DNA of 64,000 nt from Symbiodinium kawagutii (taxonomy: Eukaryota > Sar > Dinophyceae > Suessiales > Symbiodiniaceae), in the NCBI GenBank assembly GCA_009767595.1, contig VSDK01009439.1:238526-302525 (forward strand). Direction: 5' to 3'. The position numbers and the translations under genes are program-made. The notes beneath the pieces were generated by a model, which worked only from the letters and a program-made list of their open reading frames with translations, did not search any database and had not been told where the DNA came from. Within the stretch, counting starts at the first letter, position 1. The number at the start of each line of letters is the position of its first letter. Below are positions 47,024 to 56,415 of the stretch, piece after piece.

Positions 47024-47227
47024 GGAGGAGGAGGAGGATGATGAAGATGATGATGGTGGTGGTGATGATGGTGATGATGGTGATGATGATGATGATGANN
47101 NNNNNNNNNNNNNNNNNNNNNNNNNNNNNNNNNNNNNNNNNNNNNNNNNNNNNNNNNNNNNNNNNNNNNNNNNNNNNNNNNNNNNNNNNNNNNNNNNNNN
47201 NNNNNNNNNNNNNNNNNNNNNNNNNNN

Positions 47228-47314
<87 letters not shown>

Positions 47315-47880
47315 CGATGATGACGATGATGACTGCGACAGCGATGTCAGACGATCGTGGATGACAATAAAGGACGGCGATGCATTGGGAGGAATCTGGG
47401 AGTCGAGCCCGCAACCAACGAAATACGAAGCGTGGCTGAGTCGAGATCTGGGATGGCTGCAGGGGTGACGCATGACATCTCTCTGTGTAGGACTCCGATC
47501 CCACCCTTGAGGATTGACCTGGCTACCGCCCACGCTTTGGTATGTCGACAACCTGTGTTTGATGTTCTGCCAATCTGTAGCTCTCTTCAAGTCTGCGGCT
47601 CGCCTGCTCACTTTCATAAAAACGAACCGCAGACTGGTCCAAAACGACCCTTGGTCGAACAGTGAGATGTGACATCGAACCCTTGGGTTGGGTCTCAAGG
47701 CTTAGATTACTTAGGGAAAGGCTCTCTTGGAGCATTTCTATGATGCAGCACAAGGGTGGGAAGCGTATCATGAGCAGCAGTTAAATGGTGCTATGTGGTG
47801 TTACCTGTCCTGAGGCTGGGACCAGTAAGAAGTCCAAAGGAGCCCAAAGGAACGCTTCTGCATCAAACCTTCTATCTTGA
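44330..47880 (-). CDS. Unrecognised gene, tandem copy 2
   Basis: Exons in transcript order: an exon beginning after CAG at 47875 with GTCAAGATAGAAGG and ending at a GT donor near 47.80 kb (VKIEGLMQKRSFG); VREASISRPDAPVEEIPA (46.47-46.42 kb); IAIFVRNHPTWVICTDDWTK (45.07-45.01); CEPPTWEDVASARLWHDAQM through LERQRETTFATLLRYWALG (44.46-44.34). The PTWEDVASARLW exons of copies 1 and 2 both start at AG followed by GTGTG. Introns are long and unalignable by eye, and one contains the GAT array with the assembly gap. Function unknown. Conserved Trp and Asp residues suggest a folded domain rather than low complexity. Confidence 0.6.
46978..47340. repeat. GAT microsatellite containing a 129-nt assembly gap
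   Basis: Uninterrupted GAT units flank Ns at 47099-47227. The gap is in the same repeat, so the true array length is unknown. All frames are open through it (poly-Asp, Met, Ser and Ile). No gene is inferred. Confidence 0.97.
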
Positions 47881-47969
47881 CCTGCTGATTTGCAGTCTCG
47901 GGTCAAAGAATCAAGGAATATATTAGCTTTTTTGAAGAGTAATGAAACAGCTGTTTGTGTTGGGTCTGC

Positions 47970-48090
47970 TACGTTAGGTACGGGTATGGGTACGGGTATT
48001 GGGTACGGATGTGGGTACGGGTACAGGTACGGGTACGGGTATGTGTACGTGTATGGGTACGGGTATGGGTACGGATGTGGGTGCGGGTGT
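47970..48090. repeat. GGGTAC hexamer repeat
   Basis: About 18 units of GGGTAC, GGGTAT or GGATGT. This is the first of several GGGTAC-type blocks between 47.97 and 48.93 kb. Confidence 0.9.
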
Positions 48091-48390
48091 TTTGTGCTGG
48101 TACCGGGTTCGGCTGCTGACTGGTGATGTCTCAAAATTTACGCGTGTTCTGTCGATGGCTCTTAACCTGAGACTCTTGTTTCATAGCGTCCATGCTGACC
48201 GTGTTGTGGTAATTTTATAAATCGTTTTATCTACGTACGTGTGAATGAAGGACATGCCTTCCTTGGCTTCAGCTCGAGGCCACAAGAGAATCGTTGACTA
48301 AATTGCAAATCTAGGAAAAGAAGCCAGCAATTTGTCTTGTATTGACCCGGTGTACCCACTATGCGTACCCATGACACGTACCCATGACAC

Positions 48391-48510
48391 GTACCCATGA
48401 CACGTACCCACCTAGCGAACGAAATGGCGACCGATCTTACCAAGATCGGTCGCTATTTTACCAAGATCAGTCGCTATTTTGTTCGCTAGGTGGGTACATG
48501 TCATGGGTAC
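48391..48510. repeat. Nested inverted repeat (30-bp outer arms, 12-16-bp inner arms)
   Basis: The outer arms 48391-48420 and 48481-48510 are reverse complements with one mismatch in 30. The core GTACCCACCTAGCGAAC / GTTCGCTAGGTGGGTAC is perfect. Inside the 60-nt centre, GCGACCGATCTT (48427-48438) pairs perfectly with AAGATCGGTCGC (48442-48453), and the right half is repeated at 48462-48480 with one change. It is flanked by CGTACCCATGACA tandem units on the left (48.36-48.41 kb). It may be a foldback element or cruciform. No target duplication was seen. Confidence 0.85.
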
Positions 48511-48930
48511 ACATCTGAGATACATAGGTACGGTTCATGGGTACGCATCTTGGGTACATGGGTGCTGTACATGGGTGCACCTCGGGCGTACATGGGTAAG
48601 GTGCATGGATACACCTCCTGGGCGCATGGGTACAGTGCATGGGTACGCACCTTGGGTGCATGCGTACACATCTTAGGTACATGGTTACACATCTTGGGTA
48701 CATGGGCACGTGATGTGGCACAAATAGCCGACATTGGCCGCTTGCAATTGGAGGTGGAAAAAATTCAGATCGGCAGTGCCCCAACATATTTGCTCTGTAC
48801 CAGGTACCTCACTCACCTACCCCGTATACAGTATGTAAACGTACCTTGCATCGTACCTTGCGTCGCACCTTTTGCCGTACCCGATGTACCATGTTAACCG
48901 TACCTACTTTTGAGCATACATGTACCTGGT
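48511..48930. repeat. Degenerate GGGTAC / GTACC repeat field
   Basis: Units such as CATGGGTACA, TTGGGTACATGG and CTTGGGTGCATG run to 48.72 kb. Then GTACCTTGC and CGTACC units in the opposite orientation run from 48.80 to 48.93 kb. Confidence 0.8.
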
Positions 48931-49229
48931 TTTTGTGGACGATAGACCATTATTCTTGAAAAGAGCTAAGGAATATATAGAAAGAAAAGAACATAGCATG
49001 TTCAAAGTCTGTTGTGCACATCACGCTCTGGCGGGAAATTTACAGATCCAAAGAGCGACAAAGTGTCAGCACGTGTCGCCTGCATAATGTGTTCACGCGG
49101 ACGTCGCTCACCTTGGGAAGTGCCATGACATCACTCGACACCCGACACTGAGACCTGCTGAGCTTGTCGCATCTAGTCGTCGAGTCCCTGGACGTTGGAA
49201 GATTTTGCAAATGAAAAAACACAAACAAA

Positions 49230-49345
49230 TGAACAAAGGAAGAAAACTATGGATTCATGATTGTATATATATATATACTTATTTATATCTATATTTATTT
49301 ATTTATTTAATATAGACAAAGATATATGTAAATATATGTGTTCTA
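49230..49345. repeat. AT-rich tract
   Basis: TATATATATA and TTTATTTATTTATTTA runs. No coding content. Confidence 0.8.
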
Positions 49346-50074
49346 AATTTGAATCACTGCTGAAATTCTACTGTGGAAGATGAATTTCAAGCTCAGTCCT
49401 GATCGGGGAGGCAACTGTCGCCTTCCAGGCAGGCAGAACCGGACACAAACAACACACTCAAGCTGCACCGAAATAAAGCAACGCAGCTGCTCAAAGGCAG
49501 AAAAACAATTCCAATTCATTGCATCTACTTACAGCATCTACTTACAGCATCTGCTTACAGCATCTGCGCTCACCTTAAAAGAATCTGAATGCTCTTCCGG
49601 AATGTAGTACCTGCCGCAGCCACAGCAGATCACAGCACCATAGAGACAGCAGTGCAACAGACCTGCGCCGTCTAAAATTTCCAGTCATCGGCTCCGTCCT
49701 GGCGCTGGCTGCGTTGCTGTTCCAAATCTCGACGCAATCGGAATGAAAAAGATTGCATAACTTCACAAGTTCCGATTGCAGAACTTCCTTCAGTGCACGA
49801 CTTCACTTTTTCTTGGAAAAGTGGGTCCGGTCCATCCATTTTTCATGTTTTAGGGTGGTAGAGTTCATGAAAACCCAGAGTCAAGATCGCAGTTGGACTC
49901 TGGACACACTTGGGCCAAAATTGGCCATTCTAAATTGATCGCCGGTTCTGAGTCCGGCAACATCTGTTCACATGGCTAGCCTCATCTCTTCACATCTGTT
50001 CTTTCAAGAAGAAGTGTGCCTGTCTTCTGGTGCCCTCGCTGAAAGCGCTGAAAAACTCGAAACGTCCTGGAGGC

Positions 50075-50136
50075 AAGGCACAGCAAGGTACAGCAAGGCG
50101 CAGTAAGGCGCAGCAAGGTGCAGCAAGGTGCAGCCC
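50075..50136. repeat. CAGCAAGG(T/C)(A/G) decamer repeat
   Basis: Six 10-bp units of CAGCAAGGTG or CAGTAAGGCG in tandem, immediately downstream (minus sense) of the third-copy exon. Confidence 0.85.
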
Positions 50137-50141
50137 GGTCC

Positions 50142-50405
50142 TCATATTCCGTAGACGGCAGAGAACCTGGACCACTCCTCGTCCAGAGCCACAGCAACTT
50201 TTTCTGTGAACAAGTCATCAATGTGTCGAATTACAAACGTTGGATGCCACAGAAGCTGAATCTCCGAAACGCGTTTCCTGCTAGGAGGCGTCGTTGCTGT
50301 GCTGCCGCTGATGGAATCCTGAAGCACAAGAGTTGCATCCATCTTGTTTATGGTTGGAATTGCAATGATGCCCGCCTTCGCAAAAGCCTTTGCCATAGCT
50401 GCCAT
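50142..50405 (-). CDS. Unrecognised gene, partial third copy
   Basis: The stop-free frame reads GIIAIPTINKMDATLVLQDS, then SEIQLLWHPTFVIRHIDDLF, then LDEEWSRFSAVYG. The central part aligns with FVRNHPTWVICTDDWTKQK of copy 2 (shared HPT-F/W-VI and DD), so this is probably a diverged third member. Possible further exons upstream are ESLLSEIGEGFTSQSLALPK (50.64-50.55 kb) and SNEERGLTAALSFHIVFSYQ (50.86-50.78 kb), which have no counterpart in copies 1 and 2. Element 2 begins at 51024, so the 5' part of this gene may be displaced or interrupted by it. Confidence 0.45.
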   Translation of the reverse strand: MAAMAKAFAKAGIIAIPTINKMDATLVLQDSISGSTATTPPSRKRVSEIQLLWHPTFVIRHIDDLFTEKVAVALDEEWSRFSAVYGI

Positions 50406-51023
50406 GGCAAAGGGAAAATAGATTTAAAAAGTGTTTGGCTTTGAACCGAAGCTCAGCCGCTGCGAAGGAAATCATGTCTCAAAGGCAAATGCGCAACAGG
50501 ATCTCAAAGGCAGATATCTTCAACGCTCAGACTGCGCACAATTTTGATTCTGCATGGTGAGACTTGGTCGCTCCTTTGGAAGAGCCAAGGATTGACTGGT
50601 GAATCCTTCACCAATTTCGCTCAATAAAGATTCAGTAACTAGACATCTGGCCATCTGGCATTCTGTCTGACCTCTGACATAAATTCTGACATGCAAACAC
50701 ATCTGCTCTGATGTACCAGAGGTGCTATGGCTTGTCTCATAAATCTTCAGAATTGTGATTGAAGCATTTCACAACGCATATACTCCGATGTTTGCGTTGA
50801 TGTTCTGATATGAGAAGACGATGTGAAAGGACAGAGCTGCAGTCAATCCCCGCTCTTCATTGCTTTTGCTGTAGTAGCAAAATAGTCTCAAAGCATTACC
50901 TCGAGTGATCAAAGCCAAGATAGAAACTGACATGTTTACGTCTACAGAAATTACGCAAAACATGCATACACAAAACTTTATCATCTACAATAGAATACAA
51001 ATCAGGTGTATATATATATATAT

Positions 51024-51310
51024 AAAGACTCAACAGACGCCAGTTGTCATTTTTTCTCCGCGTTGCAAGACCTAATTTGGTCAAAATTGTTGAAAATCCA
51101 AGAAAATATTTTCCCTTCCTGTAAGAGGTAACAAAGCATCTTTGGGTCACTACCCTTTAGTGCTCCTTTGGGGCCTGGCCAAACCACAGGGCACCCTAAG
51201 CGAGACACTAAGACCGTCTGCGTTTCTGGCCAACCCTCAGAAAACACAGTACCAGTCTTGTTTTGCGCGAACTCTTTTTCGGCTTTTTGTGTGCTTTGTT
51301 CCCCTTACCA
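51024..51310 (-). repeat. Element 2 terminal repeat B2
   Basis: 287 bp, matching 51406-51692 at an offset of 382 with one substitution. Confidence 0.95.
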
Positions 51311-51329
51311 GTGGGACGGGGGGGTTTGG

Positions 51330-51405
51330 GACTGAAGCCAAAAGCTGCATTGAAAAAACATGAAACTTCAGTCTGTTTCTTCTTTGCCCCCGAAATCGTA
51401 TAAAC
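51330..51405 (-). repeat. Element 2 internal repeat A2
   Basis: Matches 59042-59117 and abuts B1 directly at 51405/51406. Confidence 0.93.
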
Positions 51406-51692
51406 AAAGACTCAACAGACGCCAGTTGTCATTTTTTCTCCGCGTTGCAAGACCTAATTTGGTCAAAATTGTTTAAAATCCAAGAAAATATTTTCCCTTC
51501 CTGTAAGAGGTAACAAAGCATCTTTGGGTCACTACCCTTTAGTGCTCCTTTGGGGCCTGGCCAAACCACAGGGCACCCTAAGCGAGACACTAAGACCGTC
51601 TGCGTTTCTGGCCAACCCTCAGAAAACACAGTACCAGTCTTGTTTTGCGCGAACTCTTTTTCGGCTTTTTGTGTGCTTTGTTCCCCTTACCA
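51406..51692 (-). repeat. Element 2 internal repeat B1
   Basis: 287 bp, matching B2. The last 34 codons of the recombinase lie inside it. Confidence 0.95.
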
Positions 51693-52681
51693 ACGCCCCC
51701 AGCCCTGCTTCGCATTGGCTCGAGCTTTGGCAAAGGTTTGGTGAGAGAGCGGACGTATTGGGTGCGGAGGTTGCGGGAGAAGCCATTCCAAGGTATACTG
51801 ATCGAAGTTAAAACTGCTAGGCCTTCGTTAATATAAACACGTGCGGTCTTAGCCGCAAGCCAGCGACCATGGATCAGTAGTCTATCTAATGATCCATGTT
51901 GACGGAATTGAAAAATTGCTCCACCTCGCCGTAGCGAGTATGGCCGGAGTTGCAAACTTTCAAATCCTAAGGCTGTGAGTGTATTGTTAAACAAAGTTCG
52001 CCATTGATACGGAGTGCCAGTCAATTTTGTGGGACTTCGAGGCTGAGCCAGCCACTGCTGAACTCGTCGTGTGACATCCACGACTGGAAGAGTCACACTT
52101 TCCATGGCGCCTTGCCGTTGACTACCTTTAGTGTAACCTAAGGACACTACCACAGACGATCCAGAACTAGTGACAGAAAAGTCACGTTTCTCCAGGTTAA
52201 GGATTTCCCCTGTGCGGAGTAATCCATGAAAACCTAAAAGCAAACTTAGTGCAAAAAGGGCTTGGCCTTTAAACATGGCATACCCCACCATGGCATCCAA
52301 AATTTCCATGGGCATGGGAGGCGCTCGACTAGGAAGCTCCGTGTTGTTCCATGTTTTTAAAAGTCGCCAGGTCCCGTGCAAACTGCCACGAACCTGTGGC
52401 TGGGCATCTTGCAATGCTGCCAAGGTATCTGCCGCGAGGGCACGTCCTTCGCCTTCTGACCAAAGGTGTTCAACATAATCACTGGCAAGGCCATCAAGCA
52501 AGTGCTTTTGACTTGGTAAACTCAAGCCTTGAGTTCTTAAAAATTGGAAAAACTTTTCAAGTGCACGGTCGTATCGGAGTCGGGTGCTAGGTTGGACGGT
52601 CAGTTGCTTTAAAGTTCCCAAACGTCTTCTCGTAGTTTTGCGCTCTTCCTTTGTGGGTGCTTCAACAACCCTTTTTGGCAT
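51590..52681 (-). CDS. Element 2 tyrosine recombinase
   Basis: The frame opens at 52789, but the ATG at 52681 (MPKRVVEAP), 20 nt inside the end of pol, is the more likely start. That gives about 363 residues. Counting from the upstream ATG: an N-terminal helical core-binding region (70-160), box I GFHGLLRTGEIL (R192), a basic TKGSQ turn (K221), box II RPYSLRRGGA (R287, with Tyr at 284 where most YRs have His), HGRW (H307) and ARVYIN (Y319, nucleophile). Known role in YR retroelements: it integrates the circular DNA copy by site-specific recombination. The C-terminal 34 residues are encoded by repeat B1. The frame is intact. Confidence 0.88.
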   Translation of the reverse strand: MPKRVVEAPTKEERKTTRRRLGTLKQLTVQPSTRLRYDRALEKFFQFLRTQGLSLPSQKHLLDGLASDYVEHLWSEGEGRALAADTLAALQDAQPQVRGSLHGTWRLLKTWNNTELPSRAPPMPMEILDAMVGYAMFKGQALFALSLLLGFHGLLRTGEILNLEKRDFSVTSSGSSVVVSLGYTKGSQRQGAMESVTLPVVDVTRRVQQWLAQPRSPTKLTGTPYQWRTLFNNTLTALGFESLQLRPYSLRRGGAIFQFRQHGSLDRLLIHGRWLAAKTARVYINEGLAVLTSISIPWNGFSRNLRTQYVRSLTKPLPKLEPMRSRAGGVGKGNKAHKKPKKSSRKTRLVLCFLRVGQKRRRS

Positions 52682-55600
52682 TTTTCCACTTTTTGCGTAC
52701 CGGCTGCCGGCTTGGCCGGTCTGCCGGATTTTGAGATGTATGGACATAGGCCCATACAACGTGGATGCCGGAACAAAGGAGGAGCGCATTTATTCGAAGA
52801 AGAGTTCGTCTGAGCTTTTTGCTACTTGACCGACCACGACTCAATGCGTGTAAAACGACAAGAGAGTCTACCATATGCACCATCTTCACTTGAGTATGCC
52901 GCTGTTTTTCCAATCGCCACTTGAGGGCGCACAAAACGGCTCTCATTTCCAAGACATTTATGTGCTCTTTGCTGCCGACCCATTTCCATGACGCGGCCGT
53001 CGACCAACGCCATAACTTGGAAGGCAAACTAGCACGCAACCTATGAAATTTCACCGGATCCTCCGTTCCGGATTGCAACAATAGGTCTTCCCCTTTGAGG
53101 CTGACCATGGGGGACAGTTTCTGTACCACTGCCTGGGCTGCAGCTTCGCTGCAGCTGCCAGACGAAGGCAGCGGCTTTAAACGAGGCCTCTGCAGAAACG
53201 TGGCTAAGGTCTCCCCAGATCCGGGAGCGCAACGCTGCATTGCTTCATGCACCGTAACAGGCTCATGAAGCCCAAGCAAAGTTCCCAAATGCCCTAAGAG
53301 CCAAATCACAACGGGCACACTCCACGAGTTGCCAAGCAACGTGTAGCGGCAAGCGCTATGCTCTTCGCTGTTATGAAACTGCTTAGGCATGCATTGGACG
53401 GTGTAGCCGACCGGAAATCCAAGGATGCACTCTCGCTCTGCGATATTTGGTACACGAAACTCATTGTGTTTGTTCTTTACACAGTTTCGGTCCAGATATT
53501 GATAAGGAGGGAAACGGTGATAATCCGCCTGCCAGCGATTGATTTCATGTGGACCGCAGTTCTGTAGCCCTGCTGGTCGCCTCCCCGGTTTCTGACTACA
53601 GCGGGAGGTTGTGAAAGTGGGAAATGGGTCCTTGCTGACTTTCTTCCAGCCAGGTGTCAGATATTCACTCTCATCAACCTGTACAGTGGCTTGCACTAGC
53701 GTGTAGCTACGCTCCTCTTGAGAAACTTTGGTAAAAACCACACCTTCCTGAGGCAACAACTCCCAATCAATCCAGTAGTACCTGGGCCTTCGGCTCAAGG
53801 AAAAGTCACAGGCATCAACCAGATAGGGGTCATCGCCATAGCTATCACTCATGACACGAAGGTCTTTTGCGTCCATGGAAGCAACGCTCTCCATTAGTGA
53901 CGCGACCCTAGCCCAGGGAAAACACTGCTTCACCAGGCCTCTGATGCGATCTACATGAGTAAATAAACAACTTCGGAGGTCTTTCAAAGCTCCTCGGCGA
54001 TCTGAGTTTAACCCAGAAACGCCCTGACAAGGAGGGCCTGAACCCAACACAACTACAGCAGCCTGGCTATATTTGCGTGCCCAACTTTGAACAACTTCCA
54101 AAGTAACTGCAGCTACATCTTCAAAATGCTCTGCTGCAGGAAATCGGCTTTCAACCACTCGTCGAGCACTGGGGTTGCATTCAACTGACACATGACCAAT
54201 GCTGACCCAGTTCAGGCAATCGATTGCCACCCTCAAGGCAGAAATGCCATCAAATAAGCCGATACTCAGTACATTGACCACCTCATTTGGCTCAATGACA
54301 TCCCCACGAACTGGACACTGCGAAGCACTGACACCAAATTCACTCAACCCAGTTGAGTAAGTGACCCCACCACCAAATTCGGAAGCATCACTGGCAGTGA
54401 CTTGACTGAGCAAGGGGGTACGGAAGTTGACACAAGACAAAGAACAGAGACACAAGAACCTGGCAATCTCCAGCTTGACCATTGGAGACAAAGGCAACCT
54501 TACCACAGGGGGTTGTCCTTCATATGCAGAAATTGCCTTCCAAACCTGGTTCAAGCATCCCAGCAAAGGCCGTCGAAACATGGCCAAGTACACAAAGCCA
54601 CCAGCAACCACCTGCAGTTGCTTTTGGCTGCACCGGTCCTGTTGTAACAAATCCATACCAAGTTGGCAGTACCGTAGGAGCTTGTCAACCTTGGGGACAG
54701 CAATGCCAGCCTCACCGTCAATCCATGCACCTTGAACTTCGGCTTGTCGACTCTGCTGCACCGCTTTCTTTGGATGTCTAGGCACGCCCTGGTGAAGATA
54801 CTCCTCACGCAAACCAAAAACCAGTGGCGAAACGCCTCCAGAGATAGCTGTGGCCAGACTTCGGTTCACCTTTCGGAGTTCATCAAAGTTGTCAAGGTAA
54901 ACCCTGTACATCCAAGATGAAGAAGGGAAGTGGCGATCTTTCCGAATCTCGCTTTCAAAGCCCACATCCAACTTTTGTGCCTTGAGTGACCGCTGGACCA
55001 TGAACCGATGCACGTGCTGTGCAATCGAAACTGAGTTCTTGAATCCCATGGGTAATACAAGACTACTCAGGTAAAAAGTTCCAGACGGCGATGGACACAA
55101 TGAACGTGGCAATGGCTTGTTGAAACATAAATAAGGATGCCATTCACGGGGAACACTGAATATATAAAAGAAACAGCGAACATCCTCCGATGATACAACC
55201 AAATCCTCTTCCGGATGAAGTTGCAGAGCAGACATGCCAGCCCATGATGGTAATGTTGCTATGTCACCATCAAAGCTCCTAGCAATCCTATTAAGCGGGA
55301 TCAAATTCATGATCAACCGCCTCACTTCAAAGCCATTTGAAAACTCGGACTTGGAAACTCCGAAGAGCCCATTCAAAAGCAATTTCCCTTCAACTCTATG
55401 TACATCTTCTTCGGGCATAGCACAGCAAATCCCGCGCTCTAACAACCCACGAGCTACATCTTCCCAATGTTCGTCAGCTACCATCACTCGGGGTGGCTTT
55501 ACATACACCTGGTCTGCCTCAGGCACCAAGTAGTCACCGAAATTCATAACATAATGAGGGCAACCATGCTCTACAACCGATGACAAAGGGACTTTACCAA

Positions 55601-56415
55601 CTTCTTCGGGCATAGCCGGGAGCAAGTTCTCCCACTGTACATATTGCGCTGTTTTGACTTCTTCTCCTTGATAGTCTATGCTTCGAAAACGGAAAAATTC
55701 ATTCCACGAAACCTTTTCGATTTGGCTCTCCCACAGGCACGGTCTTTCACATTGTGCCTTCAAATACTCCAAAATTTTCCGCTGTAACGGTGAAACTTCC
55801 TCAGGTCCATCGAGCCCTTCACCATTAAGTGAGTTAAGCCCTAGAACCAAACATTCCAACCCACACACAACATCAGCCGAGCATCCCGGAAAACAGCTAG
55901 TCAGCACCCGATTGGAGGAAGGTAGAGGGTAAACTCTACCATTGGGCTTGGTCTTGCAACGCCATTCAAGGTAACCTCGCAATCTAGGAGCCAACCAAAA
56001 ACACATCCTACCAAAGGAAAATTCCCCAGCCGGATCACTCGGACTTCCTTTTTTGACCTCTTCGGAAAACTGCTGAACGTCGATGTCGGCAACGGGAGTG
56101 GCAGCTCCCAAAATACCTTCACCGACTTGTGCGGGTGGTGAGACTGAATCGGCTGTTGGACTCGTAGGCGTCTTGTAGGGCTTCTCAACTGTGGCCCTCT
56201 TCTGTTTTGCAGGCTGGCTTCCACGGAGTCGAAGGCTCATCTTTGACAGGGCTCGTACACGACCAACACGATCTCCCATCACCTCGGGAGCGGCAAGCTT
56301 AGTCTCTTGATCTGGTATACTTCTCCTCCTTGGCCTCACTGAGTGTTTGGGGTCCTTGACGCTTGCACTCTCGACCCCTTTGACCTCAATCTTCAACTTG
56401 AGCCTCCCCCTTTGG
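52662..56415 (-). CDS. Element 2 Pol: RT, RNase H and embedded C5-cytosine DNA methyltransferase
   Basis: The open frame runs 57653-52662 (1663 codons). Only the part after residue about 415 is pol. Upstream it shadows ORF2 in the -1 frame, so expression probably needs a -1 shift near CCCAAAGGGGGA (56403-56415) or reinitiation. Numbering from 57653: RT about 780-925 with SEDVRCFFYIF (motif A) and YLDNFDEL (residues 919-922 are YLDN, not YxDD); RNase H first strand TASDASEFGGG (about 1087); methyltransferase about 1120-1450; RNase H resumes HINVLEMRAVLCAL (about 1566), MVDSLVVLHAL (about 1595), NPADRPSR (about 1649). It ends at TGA 52662-52664. Substrates would be element RNA and DNA. The frame is intact. 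Confidence 0.88.
53290..54290 (-). other. C5-cytosine methyltransferase domain within Pol
   Basis: Motifs in order: I, VLSIGLFDGISALRVAID (about 54.28-54.22 kb, SAM binding); an acidic strand HVSVECNPSARR (about 54.18); IV, GSGPPCQGVSGLN with the catalytic Cys in PPCQ (about 54.03); VI, LMESVASM (about 53.89, Glu kept, ENV replaced by ESV); VIII, RRPRYYWIDW (about 53.79); IX region ERECILGFPVGY (about 53.43); X, TLLGNSWSVPVVIW (about 53.34-53.30). All catalytic and SAM-binding motifs are present, and the variable region between VIII and IX is of normal size. Eukaryotic-type targeting domains (PWWP, BAH) are absent. Activity is likely but untested. Confidence 0.9.

Noticed and set aside
47099-47227. 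Run of 129 Ns
   Set aside because: This is an assembly gap in a microsatellite and not a biological feature.
46737-47698. Long frames across the GAT array
   Set aside because: They run through 129 Ns and a trinucleotide repeat, and all six frames behave alike.
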